Source: Parasulfuritortus sp036391875 | GTDB taxonomy: Bacteria; Pseudomonadota; Gammaproteobacteria; Burkholderiales; Thiobacillaceae | Direction: 5' to 3' | NCBI GenBank assembly: GCA_036391875.1 | Contig: DASVZA010000022.1 | Location: 1 to 64,000, forward strand | DNA: 64,000 nucleotides | In this document: positions 9,798-18,834 of the stretch, piece by piece | How the letters are laid out: every line of letters starts with the position of its first letter | Position numbering within the stretch: the stretch's first letter is position 1 | The notes under the pieces: generated by a model | The model's database searches: none | The model's input: the letters and a program-made list of their open reading frames with translations, nothing else | What the model was told of the DNA's origin: nothing | Program-made: the position numbers and the translations under genes

Positions 9798-11972
9798 ATG
9801 GGCAGTCAGCAAGCGTTTCGCGTCAAGCTGCTAGTGCAACTGGTTTTGGGCAGTCTGCTGTCGATCGGGGCGGAGGCCGCGTTGGCGCAGGATCCGGTCG
9901 ATCTGGGTACGGTACAGAGCAGCGCCAGCGGCGCGTCAACGTCGGATGCGGAGGCCGCCAAGCAGGCGTCCGCGCCCTACCAGGCACCGACCCAGGGTTC
10001 CCTGGTCGCCAGCCAGCCGCAATCGATCATCGGCGAGCAGTACATCCGAGAGAACGCCGCGGCCAGCGCCAACTACTCCGACATCGCCAGCATCGCGCCC
10101 AGCGTCTCGGACATCGAGCCCAACGGTCCCGGCCTGATGGAATCGCAGGGGCTGTCGATGCGCGGCTTCCAGAACGGCCAATACAACGTGACGTTCGACG
10201 GCATCCCCTGGGGCGACTCGAACGATTTCACCCAGCATTCCACGTCCTATTTCATGTCCCAGGATGTCGGCAGCGTGGTCGTCGACCGCGGCCCGGGCAG
10301 CGCCAGCACCATCGGCGACGCGACCTTCGGCGGCACCATCGCAACCACCTCCAAGGCGCCCCTGGCCGAATCGGCGATCACGCCGTACGCCACGCTGGGC
10401 AGTTTCAACACCCATCTGGAAGGACTGCAGGTCGATACCGGGATACTGCAGAACTACGGCGATGCGTCGCTGTTCGTCGACTACCGGCAACTGGATTCGG
10501 ACGGCTACCTGGACTATTCCGCCCAGAAGCGCCAGAACTTTTTCGCCAAGCTGGTCCGGCCGGTCGGCGACAACACCCTGCTGACCCTGGTCGCGATGTA
10601 CAACAAGCTGCATCAGAACGTGTCGCTCGGTTCGACCCAGGCGCAGATCCAGCAGTACGGCCCGACCCACGCCCTGAACGCAGACCCGACCAGCCAGGCC
10701 TACTACGGCTACAACTACGACGACATCGCCTCGGACTTCGAATACATCGGCCTGAACTCGCAGCAGGGCGTCTGGCGGATCGACAACAAGCTGTACACCT
10801 ATGCCTACGACCACCACGGCTTCAACGGCATGGACCCCAACGGCGAGACGCCGAACGGGACCAGCTACGGCGCCAACAACGTGCCCGGCCAGAAGATGAC
10901 CATGGTCTACCGCTCCATCGGCGACGTGCTGCGCCTGACCCGGCCGACCGGGCCGGGCGACCTGAAGTTCGGCATGTGGTACGACCATCAGTCCAACACC
11001 CGCTCCGAATGGACGGTCGACTACACCCTGGGCGGCGCCATCGACTACGGTGCCGGCGGCTACGACCGGCTCATGGACGACAGCCTGGAAACGTTCCAGC
11101 CCTATGTCGAATACGACTGGAAGGCGACCGACGCCCTGACCGTGACGCCGGGCGTCAAGTACGTCAGCTTCCGCCGCTCCCTCGACGCCACCGTCAACCA
11201 GAAGACCGGCACGCCGCTCAGCTATTCCAAGACCTGGACCAAGGCCCTGCCGTCGCTGGGCCTGCACTATGCGTTCCAACCCAACTGGACCGGCTACCTG
11301 CAGTGGGCCAAGGGCTTCCTGGCGCCCAACCTGAATACCTTCTACACGGTGGATCCTTCGGCCAGCAGCGTGGAGCCGGAGACGACCACCAACACCCAGT
11401 TGGGCACGACCTGGAAGAGCGAGCGGCTGACCCTGTCGGGCGACGTCTACTACATCGACTTCGACAACCTGGTGCAGAAGCGCACGGTGGCTGGCAACAC
11501 CGTTTTCTTCAATGAAGGCGGCGTGGTCTACAAGGGCGTGGAAGGCGAGGGCACCTATTACGTCGGCGGCGGCTTCAGCCTGTACGGCAACCTCAGCTTC
11601 AACAGCGCCAAGGAGAAGGGCAGCGACCAGTGGGTGCCGAACGCGCCCGACCGGACCGCCGCCGCCGGGGTGATCTACAACCAGGGGCCGTACTACGCCT
11701 CGCTGATCGCCAAGAACGTGGGCTCCCGTTACGGCGACACCGGCGAGACCTACCACCTGTCCAGCTACACGGTCGCCAACCTGGCCGCCAGCTACACGAT
11801 CAGGCACGGCACCGGCTGGTACAAGAACGCCAAGTTCGGCTTCCAGGTCAACAACCTGTTCGACAAGACCGACATCTACGCCCTGGCCGGCTACACAGGG
11901 GGCGCAAACACGCCGCTCTATTGGACGATCCCGGGCCGGAGCTACATGTTCACCGCATCCGTGTCGATGTGA
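9798..11972 (+). CDS. TonB-dependent outer-membrane receptor
   Basis: A 724-residue receptor. It has a signal peptide of about 30 residues (ends EAALAQ), then a short linker with PVDLGTVQ, a possible TonB box. A plug domain follows (LSMRGFQNGQYNVTFDGIPW; VVVDRGPGSASTIGDATFGGTI), then a 22-strand-type barrel ending in an aromatic residue region (SYMFTASVSM). No siderophore or B12-specific motif is visible, and no Fur box precedes it. The genes that follow encode a secreted phosphodiesterase-like enzyme and a private ExbB-ExbD-TonB set. The substrate could therefore be a phospho-compound, but this is inference. Confidence 0.92.
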   Translation: MGSQQAFRVKLLVQLVLGSLLSIGAEAALAQDPVDLGTVQSSASGASTSDAEAAKQASAPYQAPTQGSLVASQPQSIIGEQYIRENAAASANYSDIASIAPSVSDIEPNGPGLMESQGLSMRGFQNGQYNVTFDGIPWGDSNDFTQHSTSYFMSQDVGSVVVDRGPGSASTIGDATFGGTIATTSKAPLAESAITPYATLGSFNTHLEGLQVDTGILQNYGDASLFVDYRQLDSDGYLDYSAQKRQNFFAKLVRPVGDNTLLTLVAMYNKLHQNVSLGSTQAQIQQYGPTHALNADPTSQAYYGYNYDDIASDFEYIGLNSQQGVWRIDNKLYTYAYDHHGFNGMDPNGETPNGTSYGANNVPGQKMTMVYRSIGDVLRLTRPTGPGDLKFGMWYDHQSNTRSEWTVDYTLGGAIDYGAGGYDRLMDDSLETFQPYVEYDWKATDALTVTPGVKYVSFRRSLDATVNQKTGTPLSYSKTWTKALPSLGLHYAFQPNWTGYLQWAKGFLAPNLNTFYTVDPSASSVEPETTTNTQLGTTWKSERLTLSGDVYYIDFDNLVQKRTVAGNTVFFNEGGVVYKGVEGEGTYYVGGGFSLYGNLSFNSAKEKGSDQWVPNAPDRTAAAGVIYNQGPYYASLIAKNVGSRYGDTGETYHLSSYTVANLAASYTIRHGTGWYKNAKFGFQVNNLFDKTDIYALAGYTGGANTPLYWTIPGRSYMFTASVSM

Positions 11973-12094
11973 TCGAGGGGCGGGGAGACGGCGAACCGCC
12001 TCCAGGTTCCCTGCCTGCCGCGACCTTATCCATCCTGTCGGGGACGCCGGCCTTGCCGGGCCGCAGCGTTCCCCGTTTCTTGTTCGGAAACCCT

Positions 12095-13579
12095 ATGAAA
12101 TCCACTCTTGCGAATCTGCTCGCGGCGGCGATGCTGCTGCCCGCGATGGCGTCGGCGGCCAGCCCCGGCCACGTCGAGCACGTCCTGCTGATCAGCGTCG
12201 ATGGCCTGCATGACGTCGATCTGGCACGCTTCATCGATCGCCATCCGCAGTCGGCGTTGGCCGGCCTGGCCAGGCATGGCATCCGCTACGCCGGCGCCGA
12301 AACCGTCGTTCCGGCCGACTCCTTCCCCGGCCTGCTCGCCCTGGCCACGGGCGGCACGCCGGCCGTGACCGGCGTCTATTACGACGACACCTACGACCGC
12401 AGTCTGTCGCCGCCGGGCAGCGATTGCCGGCGAACCGGCTCGGCCGTGGTCTACGACGAGGCCATCGATGCGCCGGGCGCCAAGGCGGGCAGGCCGGCCA
12501 TCGATGCGAGCCGCCTGCCGCGCGACCCCAAAGGCTGCACGCCGGTCTATCCGCACGGCTATCTGCGGGTCAACACCGTGTTCGAGGTCGTCCGCGCGGC
12601 CGGCGGCCATACCGCCTGGATCGACAAGCATCCCGCGTACGAAGTCCTGAACGGCCCCAGCGGCAAAGGCGTCGACGATCTGTTCACCCCGGAAATCGGC
12701 GCCGATGCCGAGGCATCGGGCAAGGCAAAGGACGACCGGATCACCGCGTCCATCGAGCGGACCGAGCATTACGACGAGCACAAGGCGGACGCGCTTCTGG
12801 CCGAGATCAACGGCTTCCGGCACGACGGCAGGACGCCGGCCCCGGTGCCCACCCTGTTCGGCTTCAACATTCAAGCGGTGAACGTGGCCCAGAAGGTGGC
12901 CGGCTATGAGGACGCACACGGCGATCCGACACCGGGTCTGGCGTCGGCCCTCGACCACTGCGACGAACTGATCGGCCGGATCGTCGCGGAGCTGAGGAAA
13001 AAGAGGCTGATCGCCTCCACCTTGGTGATTGTCACGGCCAAGCACGGCAACGGTCCCATCGACCCGCAGGCGTTACGCCATATCGATAAGCGCGAGCTGG
13101 CTGATGCCGTCGAAGCGGTGGCCCCCGGCGCCCTGGCGCACATCACCACCGACCAGGGCGCGCTGGCCTGGCTGCATGCGCCGGATCGGGCTGGGACGGT
13201 GGCGAAGGCGCTGGAGCGGTCCGCCGGGCGGTTGGGGATCGCGCAGGTTCTCCACGGGTCGGCGCTGGCCCGGCTCTTCCACGCGCCGGGCGGCGATCCG
13301 CGTACGCCGGACCTGGTCGTGATTCCACTGCCGGGAGTGATCTACGCCAAGCATGGCGACAAGAAGAAGGCCGAACACGGCGGCTACGCTGCGGACGACA
13401 CGCATGTTGCTCTGCTGGTCGCCAATCCCCGGCTGGTGCACGCCAGGGTAGTGATTGCCGCACCGGTCTGCACGACGCAGGTGGCGCCCACTATCCTGGC
13501 GGCACTCGGCATCGTGCCGACGAAATTGCAGGCGGTGGCCCGGCAAGGTACGGCGGTTCTGCCCGGCGTGAAGTGGTGA
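12095..13579 (+). CDS. Secreted type I phosphodiesterase/nucleotide pyrophosphatase family protein
   Basis: A 494-residue alkaline-phosphatase-superfamily enzyme with a signal peptide (ends AMASA, residue 21). Visible family residues are D36 in LLISVDGL and the probable nucleophile S76 in PADSFPG, followed by GVYYDDTYD. The usual metal motif SDHG is replaced by TAKHG (Lys316-His317). A late DDTH supplies further ligands. The ATG at 12095 is chosen because it begins the signal peptide, although the frame is open further upstream within the receptor gene. It lies 122 bases after the receptor, probably in one operon. It would release phosphate or a nucleoside from an ester in the periplasm or outside; the actual substrate is unknown. 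Confidence 0.85.
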   Translation: MKSTLANLLAAAMLLPAMASAASPGHVEHVLLISVDGLHDVDLARFIDRHPQSALAGLARHGIRYAGAETVVPADSFPGLLALATGGTPAVTGVYYDDTYDRSLSPPGSDCRRTGSAVVYDEAIDAPGAKAGRPAIDASRLPRDPKGCTPVYPHGYLRVNTVFEVVRAAGGHTAWIDKHPAYEVLNGPSGKGVDDLFTPEIGADAEASGKAKDDRITASIERTEHYDEHKADALLAEINGFRHDGRTPAPVPTLFGFNIQAVNVAQKVAGYEDAHGDPTPGLASALDHCDELIGRIVAELRKKRLIASTLVIVTAKHGNGPIDPQALRHIDKRELADAVEAVAPGALAHITTDQGALAWLHAPDRAGTVAKALERSAGRLGIAQVLHGSALARLFHAPGGDPRTPDLVVIPLPGVIYAKHGDKKKAEHGGYAADDTHVALLVANPRLVHARVVIAAPVCTTQVAPTILAALGIVPTKLQAVARQGTAVLPGVKW

Positions 13580-13754
13580 CCGGAGTTCGTGTCCGGCCGC
13601 CGGACCTGACTGAAATGTTTTTGTCATCGCCGATTCTTATGCAGCTAAGTTTTGGCTTCCAAAATCACAGGCCCGATTTGCCGGGGGCCTTCGGCGGGGC
13701 GTCGGCCAGCCGGCCTGTTCCTTGATTTTCAGGCGTAGAAATGTGAGGGTCATG

Positions 13755-14432
13755 ATGGATTTGCAACACCTAGAGAATATCGCCGCCTCATCGGGCGGCA
13801 CCCTGTACCTGATGGCGTTGTTGTTGCTGGTCGGCCTGCTGGTGATCGTCGAGCGCGGCTGGTATCTGTATCGGGTGATGGCCGGCGGCCGCATGGTCAA
13901 TGCCCGGGTCGCCGATTTGCCCAGCCTGCGGCTCGACCTGCTGCAGAAGGAGGTCGAATCGGCCGGCCATCTGCCGCATGCCGGACTGCTGGCGATGGTG
14001 CTGTCGCATCCGGAATTGAACGCACGCGAATTGCTGGCCGACCGCCTGGAAGAGTCGATCCTGCATGAGATACCCCGGCTGGACCAGTTCATGTGGGTGC
14101 TCGACACGGTCGTCACCCTGGCGCCCCTGCTGGGCCTGTTCGGCACCATTATCGGCATGTTCAACGCCTTCTCCGGCTTGGGCGAGGGCGGCGCCGTGCC
14201 GGTCCAGGTTACCGGCGGCGTCGCCGAGGCGCTGATCGCCACCGCCAGCGGCCTGCTCATCGCCATGGTCGGCATGGTGTTCCTGAACAGCCTGAACAGC
14301 CGCATCCGCCTGCTGGTGCATCAACTCGAGACGCTCAAGCAGATGCTCATCAACCGATTCGCGCACGCCCCGGAGCTGGCGGGCATCCGCGGCGAGCTGC
14401 GCCCGGTGGCCGTGGCGGGGTTGGGGCGCTGA
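13755..14432 (+). CDS. exbB: ExbB/MotA/TolQ family proton-channel protein
   Basis: A 225-residue inner-membrane protein with three spans, at about residues 13-33, 115-140 and 157-180. The family core LAPLLGLFGTIIGMFNAFSG is present, followed by GGVAEALIATASGLLIA. GAGGG ends five bases before the ATG at 13755, so this is preferred over the ATG three bases earlier. It energises TonB together with the following exbD and tonB. The position after the receptor and phosphodiesterase genes suggests a dedicated motor for that receptor. Confidence 0.93.
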   Translation: MDLQHLENIAASSGGTLYLMALLLLVGLLVIVERGWYLYRVMAGGRMVNARVADLPSLRLDLLQKEVESAGHLPHAGLLAMVLSHPELNARELLADRLEESILHEIPRLDQFMWVLDTVVTLAPLLGLFGTIIGMFNAFSGLGEGGAVPVQVTGGVAEALIATASGLLIAMVGMVFLNSLNSRIRLLVHQLETLKQMLINRFAHAPELAGIRGELRPVAVAGLGR

Positions 14433-14435
14433 GCC

Positions 14436-14834
14436 ATGCGTTACTTCGAAGTGCGCAAGCCGCGCATCGAGATCATCCCGATGATCGACATCATGCTGTT
14501 CCTACTGGTGTTCTTCATCATGATGGCGATGAAGATGATCCCGACCTCGGGGCTGGTCGGCCATCTGCCGTCCAGCACCACCAGCCAGGCCCTGCCACCG
14601 GCCCGCGTGGTCATCGAGATCCATGCCGACGGTTTGCTGGTGGTCGATCAGGTCGCGACCAACCTGGATGGCCTCAAGGCCCGTCTGCGGTCCGTGGCCT
14701 CGGCCAACGGCAAGACCATCGTCACCATTGCCGGGGCGGCATCCGCTTCGCTGCAGCAACTGACAACCGTCATGGACGTCTGTCACCAGAGCGGCATCAC
14801 CCAGATCGGCCTGTCCACACAAAATGTCGATTGA
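14436..14834 (+). CDS. exbD: ExbD/TolR family biopolymer transport protein
   Basis: A 132-residue protein with one N-terminal span (IPMIDIMLFLLVFFIMMAMK) carrying the conserved membrane aspartate, and a periplasmic domain. It starts three bases after exbB, and its end overlaps tonB by 11 bases. With ExbB it forms the proton channel that drives TonB. Confidence 0.93.
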   Translation: MRYFEVRKPRIEIIPMIDIMLFLLVFFIMMAMKMIPTSGLVGHLPSSTTSQALPPARVVIEIHADGLLVVDQVATNLDGLKARLRSVASANGKTIVTIAGAASASLQQLTTVMDVCHQSGITQIGLSTQNVD

Positions 14835-15519
14835 TCAAGCCGGACGTCGTTCCGATTCCGGCCGGCTGACCCTGCCGTTCACCCGGGCGCTGCTGTCGGC
14901 GGTGGCTTTGGAGGGCGTGTTGCTGGTCGGGGCAGGTGTCCTGCTGGCCCGGGCTGAAACGCCGCCCCAGCCCAAGGCGCCCGAAATCATCCAGCTTGCG
15001 TTCGACGATCCCAAGGTCGAAGAAGTCAAGAGGCCCGTAAAGAAGGAAACACCGAAACCGAAGCCGGTGCCGCGAAAGGTGTTCCAGCCGCGGCTTCAGC
15101 CCCCTCCGCCGCCGCAGCCTGTTCCGCCACCGAGCAGGCCGTTGCCGGTCGTGAACGACTCGCCGGTGAGCGAGAAGGTCGCCGTTCAGGCGCCGCCGCC
15201 ACCGCCGCGCGATGACTCGGCGGCCAAGGAAGCCAGTTTCGCCGCCCAACTCAAAGCGGCGATCCAGGCTGCCGTGGTCTATCCTCCGGCCGCCAGGATG
15301 AGCGGCTTCCACGGCCGGGCGCGGATCGAGTTCGTGTTCAGGAACGGTATCTGCAGCCAGGTCCACGTGATCCAGAGCAGCGGCAGTGGCTTGATCGACC
15401 GGGCCGCGTTGGCCGCGGTCACGGCCGCGACACCACCGCCGATCCCGGATTCGCTCAAGGGACGCAGCGTGACGTATCAGGTCACGGTGTCGTTCGAGTT
15501 GAGTCCTGCCGAGGACTGA
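14824..15519 (+). CDS. tonB: TonB energy transducer
   Basis: A 231-residue protein with an N-terminal membrane anchor (about residues 18-40). A Pro/Lys-rich periplasmic spacer follows (KPVKKETPKPKPVPRK, then poly-Pro stretches at about 85-110 and 120-130). The C-terminal TonB domain begins near 140 and has the pattern YPPAARMSGFHGRARIEFVF and later SSGSGLIDRAALAAV. It is last in the receptor-phosphodiesterase-exbBD-tonB cluster and converges with the 15.6-kb genes. Confidence 0.93.
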   Translation: MSIDQAGRRSDSGRLTLPFTRALLSAVALEGVLLVGAGVLLARAETPPQPKAPEIIQLAFDDPKVEEVKRPVKKETPKPKPVPRKVFQPRLQPPPPPQPVPPPSRPLPVVNDSPVSEKVAVQAPPPPPRDDSAAKEASFAAQLKAAIQAAVVYPPAARMSGFHGRARIEFVFRNGICSQVHVIQSSGSGLIDRAALAAVTAATPPPIPDSLKGRSVTYQVTVSFELSPAED

Positions 15520-15571
15520 GCGCCGACCAGCGTGCCGGTTGCGGGGAGTGTTTGCGCAAGCGGCCGAGGCG

Positions 15572-15814
15572 CTATCCGCCCGCCAGTCGCAGCCACGAGT
15601 TTTCGTTGAGGGCGACCTCGTATTTCGCCCAGTTCGAGAATTCGGCCAGGGTGCAGCGGGCGGTTTTCCTTCGGCAGATGCCGGCGACCCCCTTGAAGCC
15701 GACCACGGTGTCGCCGGTTTCCGTGTCGACCGCGATCTCGACCACCATGCGCACGCCCCAGGAGCGGCCGTAGGCGCCGTTGCTGTAGTAGCGGTGCAGG
15801 GCGATGGCGGGCAT
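15572..15814 (-). CDS. 80-residue protein downstream of the CbbO-like gene
   Basis: The ATG overlaps the TGA of the VWA gene upstream (ATGA at 15813-15816 region), so it is translated as the last gene of the cbbQ-cbbO unit. The product has a short N-terminal part (HRYYSNGAYGRSWGVRMVVEI), then beta-like segments (GDTVVGFKGVAGICRRKTARC), two cysteines and Trp-rich regions. No signal peptide or membrane span is seen. I do not recognise the family. Its tight coupling suggests it works with the AAA+/VWA pair. Confidence 0.7.
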   Translation of the reverse strand: MPAIALHRYYSNGAYGRSWGVRMVVEIAVDTETGDTVVGFKGVAGICRRKTARCTLAEFSNWAKYEVALNENSWLRLAGG

Positions 15815-17925
15815 CAGTGGGTGAGCCTGCGGTAGATGTCGGCAACCTTGGCCGGCAGCTGGGCGACGTCGTCCAGGATCACGTAGCGGGCGGCGCCGTA
15901 CATGTGGGGCAGGTAGTCGCGGGCGTCCTTGTCGATGGTGATGCAGAACGGGTGGATGCCGGAGCGGCGCGCCTCGAGCAGGGCCATGCGGGTGTCCTCG
16001 ATGCCGTAGGGGCCGCGGTAGGCGTCGAAATAATCATCCGGCCGGCCGTCGGACAGGGTGACCAGGATTCGGGTGCGGGCCTCGACGTCGTTCAGCAATT
16101 TCGAGAGGTGGCGGATGGCGAAGCCCATGCGGGTGTATTCCTGGGGTGCGATGCCGGCGATGCGGGCCTTCACTTCCTCGCCGTAGGGCTCGGCGAAGGT
16201 CTTGATCCGGAACAGCTCGCAGCGCTTGCGGGTGATGCCGGAGAAGCCGTAGATCGCGTAGCGGTCACCCAGCCGCTCAAGTGCCTCACAGAGCAGGATC
16301 AGCGCCTCGCGCTCGGCCTCGTTGATCCAGCCCTTGGTCGAGCCGGACATGTCGACCATGAAGGCCACAGCGATGTTGCGCTCGGCCCGGTGCATGTGCA
16401 TGAACAGCCGGTCACTCATCTCGCTGCCGTCGCGGGCGTCGGCCAGCGCCTCGACCAGGGCGTCGAGGTCGACTTCGTCGCCCTGGGTCTGGCGCTTCAG
16501 CAGCCTGTTCTCGTCGCGCATGGCCTCGAACCGGTGGCGCAGCTGCTTGACCAGGGGGGCGTATTTGTCCAGGGTGCGGCGCGGGAAATCGTCGAACAGC
16601 GGCTTCACGTCCTTCTCCCGCATCACGCACCAGTTCTTGCGGTAATGCTGGCGGCCCATGTCCCACTCCGGATAGAACAGCGCGCCTTCCTCGTGGTAGG
16701 TGCCTTGCCAGACCGCGTCCGGGTCGCTCGCCTGGTCCTGGTAAAGGCCGGGATCGTATTCGCCGTCGCCGGCCGGGACCAGGTATTCGGGCGGGATCTC
16801 GCCGAAATCGAGGAACACGGAAGTGAGCAGCTGCTTGACGTCGTCGGGCGGCGCCACCGGCATGCCGTCCAGGGTCAGCTCGAAATCCAGTTGGCCCTCT
16901 GACTCGTCCGACGCGGCTTCGAAACGGGGCGGTTGGTCGTCGGGCGCGGCCGCATCGGGTTTGTGCCGCCGCAACTCCTCGGCCATCTCGGCCAGCTTGA
17001 CCCGCAGGCGGGCCTTTTCCTTCTCCAGTCGGGCGGCGCGGGCAGCGGCCACGGCCTCCGGGTTGAGCGTGCCCTGATAGGAGAGCGGGATGAAGTCGGG
17101 CAGGTGCCAGGCATCCGGCAGCAGGGCCAGGCTGTCCTCGACTTCGGCATGGTCGCCGAGCCGTTCGGCCAAGCCGGCCCAGCCTTCGGCCAGGCGGTCG
17201 CCGAGCGCGCCGCCCAGGCGGCGCAGATCGCGGTGCAGGCCGGGTAGCTCGCGTGCCAGTCGTGCGGTCAGGCGCAGCGTTTCCAGCCCGTGGAACTGGG
17301 CCAGGGCGCGGACCGGGTCAGGAAAGTCCGCGCACACCGACACGGTATCGGACCTCAGGCTGCCGAACCGGGTCTGGGCCCAGAGGAAGGCCGCCATGGC
17401 CTTGGTCAGCTTGAAGTTGTCGGCCCGGCTCTCGAAGGCGGCGACGATGGCCGGCAGGACGATCTTCTCGCCGTCGGTCCAAGCCGATTCGCCCTGTTCC
17501 AGCTTGAGTTTGCGCCCGGACAGGCCGTGCACGAAGTTGCCCAGCACCGGGGCCGAGTCCTCGAACAGGGCGCCGGCCGCCTGTTCGTGGCGCTGCTGCA
17601 TGAAGTTGCCGACCGCGGCGGCGACGTCGAGCGCTGCGTACATGCCGGCCCGGTCGTAGGTGTCGCACAGGTGCACCGCCCAGGCTTCGATCACCCGTTT
17701 GTCGAAGCGCTGGATCAGGTCGGGCGCCCGCTTGGCAAAGTTGAAGGCGAGGGTGATGTGAGTGGTCGCGACGCGCTTGATCCAGTCCAGGACGAAGTCC
17801 TGGTCGGTACGGTCGAGTTTGCACAGGGCGCGGGCGACGGGGCCGACCTGGTGGAAGGTGAATTCGACCTCGAGCCAGTCGTCGAGCAGGGACTCGATCT
17901 CGTCGCGGGTAAGGGGCGCCGTCAT
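15814..17925 (-). CDS. cbbO: CbbO/NorD-like VWA domain protein
   Basis: A 703-residue cytosolic protein. The N-terminal two thirds are helical and charged. The C-terminal third is a von Willebrand A domain with the metal site DMSGS at residues 525-529, then a conserved YGFSG and LVTLSDGRPDDY. This is the CbbO/NorD family, the adaptor partner of CbbQ/NorQ MoxR ATPases. In known cases the VWA domain docks the ATPase on a target such as inhibited RuBisCO or nitric oxide reductase. No such target is in this window. The gene follows sat-aprBA and the YkgJ gene. It may serve APS reductase or an enzyme elsewhere in the genome. Confidence 0.88.
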   Translation of the reverse strand: MTAPLTRDEIESLLDDWLEVEFTFHQVGPVARALCKLDRTDQDFVLDWIKRVATTHITLAFNFAKRAPDLIQRFDKRVIEAWAVHLCDTYDRAGMYAALDVAAAVGNFMQQRHEQAAGALFEDSAPVLGNFVHGLSGRKLKLEQGESAWTDGEKIVLPAIVAAFESRADNFKLTKAMAAFLWAQTRFGSLRSDTVSVCADFPDPVRALAQFHGLETLRLTARLARELPGLHRDLRRLGGALGDRLAEGWAGLAERLGDHAEVEDSLALLPDAWHLPDFIPLSYQGTLNPEAVAAARAARLEKEKARLRVKLAEMAEELRRHKPDAAAPDDQPPRFEAASDESEGQLDFELTLDGMPVAPPDDVKQLLTSVFLDFGEIPPEYLVPAGDGEYDPGLYQDQASDPDAVWQGTYHEEGALFYPEWDMGRQHYRKNWCVMREKDVKPLFDDFPRRTLDKYAPLVKQLRHRFEAMRDENRLLKRQTQGDEVDLDALVEALADARDGSEMSDRLFMHMHRAERNIAVAFMVDMSGSTKGWINEAEREALILLCEALERLGDRYAIYGFSGITRKRCELFRIKTFAEPYGEEVKARIAGIAPQEYTRMGFAIRHLSKLLNDVEARTRILVTLSDGRPDDYFDAYRGPYGIEDTRMALLEARRSGIHPFCITIDKDARDYLPHMYGAARYVILDDVAQLPAKVADIYRRLTH

Positions 17926-17960
17926 CGGACGTTCCTGAGCGTGTTGATCCTTTCCCCCAG

Positions 17961-17983
17961 CCCCTCCCCCTGGGGGGGAGGGG
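17961..17983. repeat. C/G-rich hairpin repeat in the cbbQ-cbbO gap
   Basis: CCCCTCCCCC (17961-17970) pairs perfectly with GGGGGAGGGG (17974-17983) over a TGG loop. It resembles the short dispersed C-rich repeats common between genes of proteobacteria. No T tract follows, so it is more likely an mRNA-stability or dispersed repeat element than a terminator. Confidence 0.6.
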
Positions 17984-18018
17984 TGCGCAGCAGCGCCGGA
18001 GAGGGGGATCGGGCCATG

Positions 18019-18831
18019 TCAGAACAGCGAGGCGGACAGTTCCTGGATGGCGGCCAGCATGTCCGGGTCGTCGGTGACGGCCTGGGCCACGGCGCTCTGG
18101 CAGGCGACGACCGGGTCGACGCCGCTGGCGATCAGTTTGCCGGCATGGACCAGCAGCCGGGTCGAGGCGCCTTCGTCGAGGCCGCTGCCTTTCAGGTTGC
18201 GGGTCATGTGGGCGAACCTGACCAGCTTGTCGGCCATGGCCGGATCGACCTTGGCCTCGTTGGCGACGATGCGGCGTTCCAGTTCGGGCGCCGGATAGTC
18301 GAACTCCAGGGCGACGAAACGTTGCCGGGTGGATTGCTTCAAGTCCTTCAGCACGCTCTGGTAGCCCGGGTTGTAGGAGATGGCCAGGCAGAAGTCGTCG
18401 GTGGCTTCGAGCAGTTGGCCCAGTTTCTCCATGGGCAGGGCGCGCCGGTCGTCGGCCAGCGGGTGGATGACCACCATGGTGTCCTTGCGCGCCTCGACGA
18501 TCTCGTCCAGGTAGCAGATGCCGCCGACACGCACGGCGCGGGTGAGCGGGCCGTCGACCCAGACCGTCTCGCCGCCCTTGACCAGGTAGCGGCCGACCAG
18601 GTCTGAGGCGGTCAGGTCGTCGTGGCAGGAGACGGTGATCAAAGGCCGTTGCAGACGCCAGGCCATGTACTCCATGAACCGGGTCTTGCCGCAGCCGGTC
18701 GGGCCCTTGAGCAGGACCGGCAGCTTGTTTTTGTAGGCCGCTTCGAAGATGGCGATCTCGTCGCCGACCGGCTCGTAATACGGTTCGCTGCGGATGTAGT
18801 GGGTCTCGGGCGTGAGGGCCTGGGCGTCCAT
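18019..18831 (-). CDS. cbbQ: CbbQ/NirQ/NorQ family MoxR-type AAA+ ATPase
   Basis: A 270-residue ATPase. Walker A is GPTGCGKT (residues 43-50), Walker B is ICYLDE (105-110) and the sensor-type segment ISYNPGYQ follows, then the arginine pair STRQRF. These are hallmarks of the CbbQ/NorQ subgroup, which forms hexamers that remodel a target enzyme with a VWA partner. The partner CbbO-like gene lies 93 bases downstream. The YkgJ-like gene ends three bases upstream, so all three are one transcription unit. Target choice cannot be read from sequence. Confidence 0.92.
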   Translation of the reverse strand: MDAQALTPETHYIRSEPYYEPVGDEIAIFEAAYKNKLPVLLKGPTGCGKTRFMEYMAWRLQRPLITVSCHDDLTASDLVGRYLVKGGETVWVDGPLTRAVRVGGICYLDEIVEARKDTMVVIHPLADDRRALPMEKLGQLLEATDDFCLAISYNPGYQSVLKDLKQSTRQRFVALEFDYPAPELERRIVANEAKVDPAMADKLVRFAHMTRNLKGSGLDEGASTRLLVHAGKLIASGVDPVVACQSAVAQAVTDDPDMLAAIQELSASLF

Positions 18832-18834
18832 GCG

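Noticed and set aside
9936..11807. 623-residue minus-strand frame opposite the TonB receptor
   Set aside because: Shadow of the receptor gene; no recognisable domain and no ribosome-binding site.
17961..17983. C/G-rich hairpin as a terminator between cbbQ and cbbO
   Set aside because: No T tract follows on the minus strand, so it is kept only as a repeat.
15814..18831. RuBisCO activation as the role of cbbQ and cbbO
   Set aside because: No RuBisCO genes are in the window; the known role cannot be assigned from position here.
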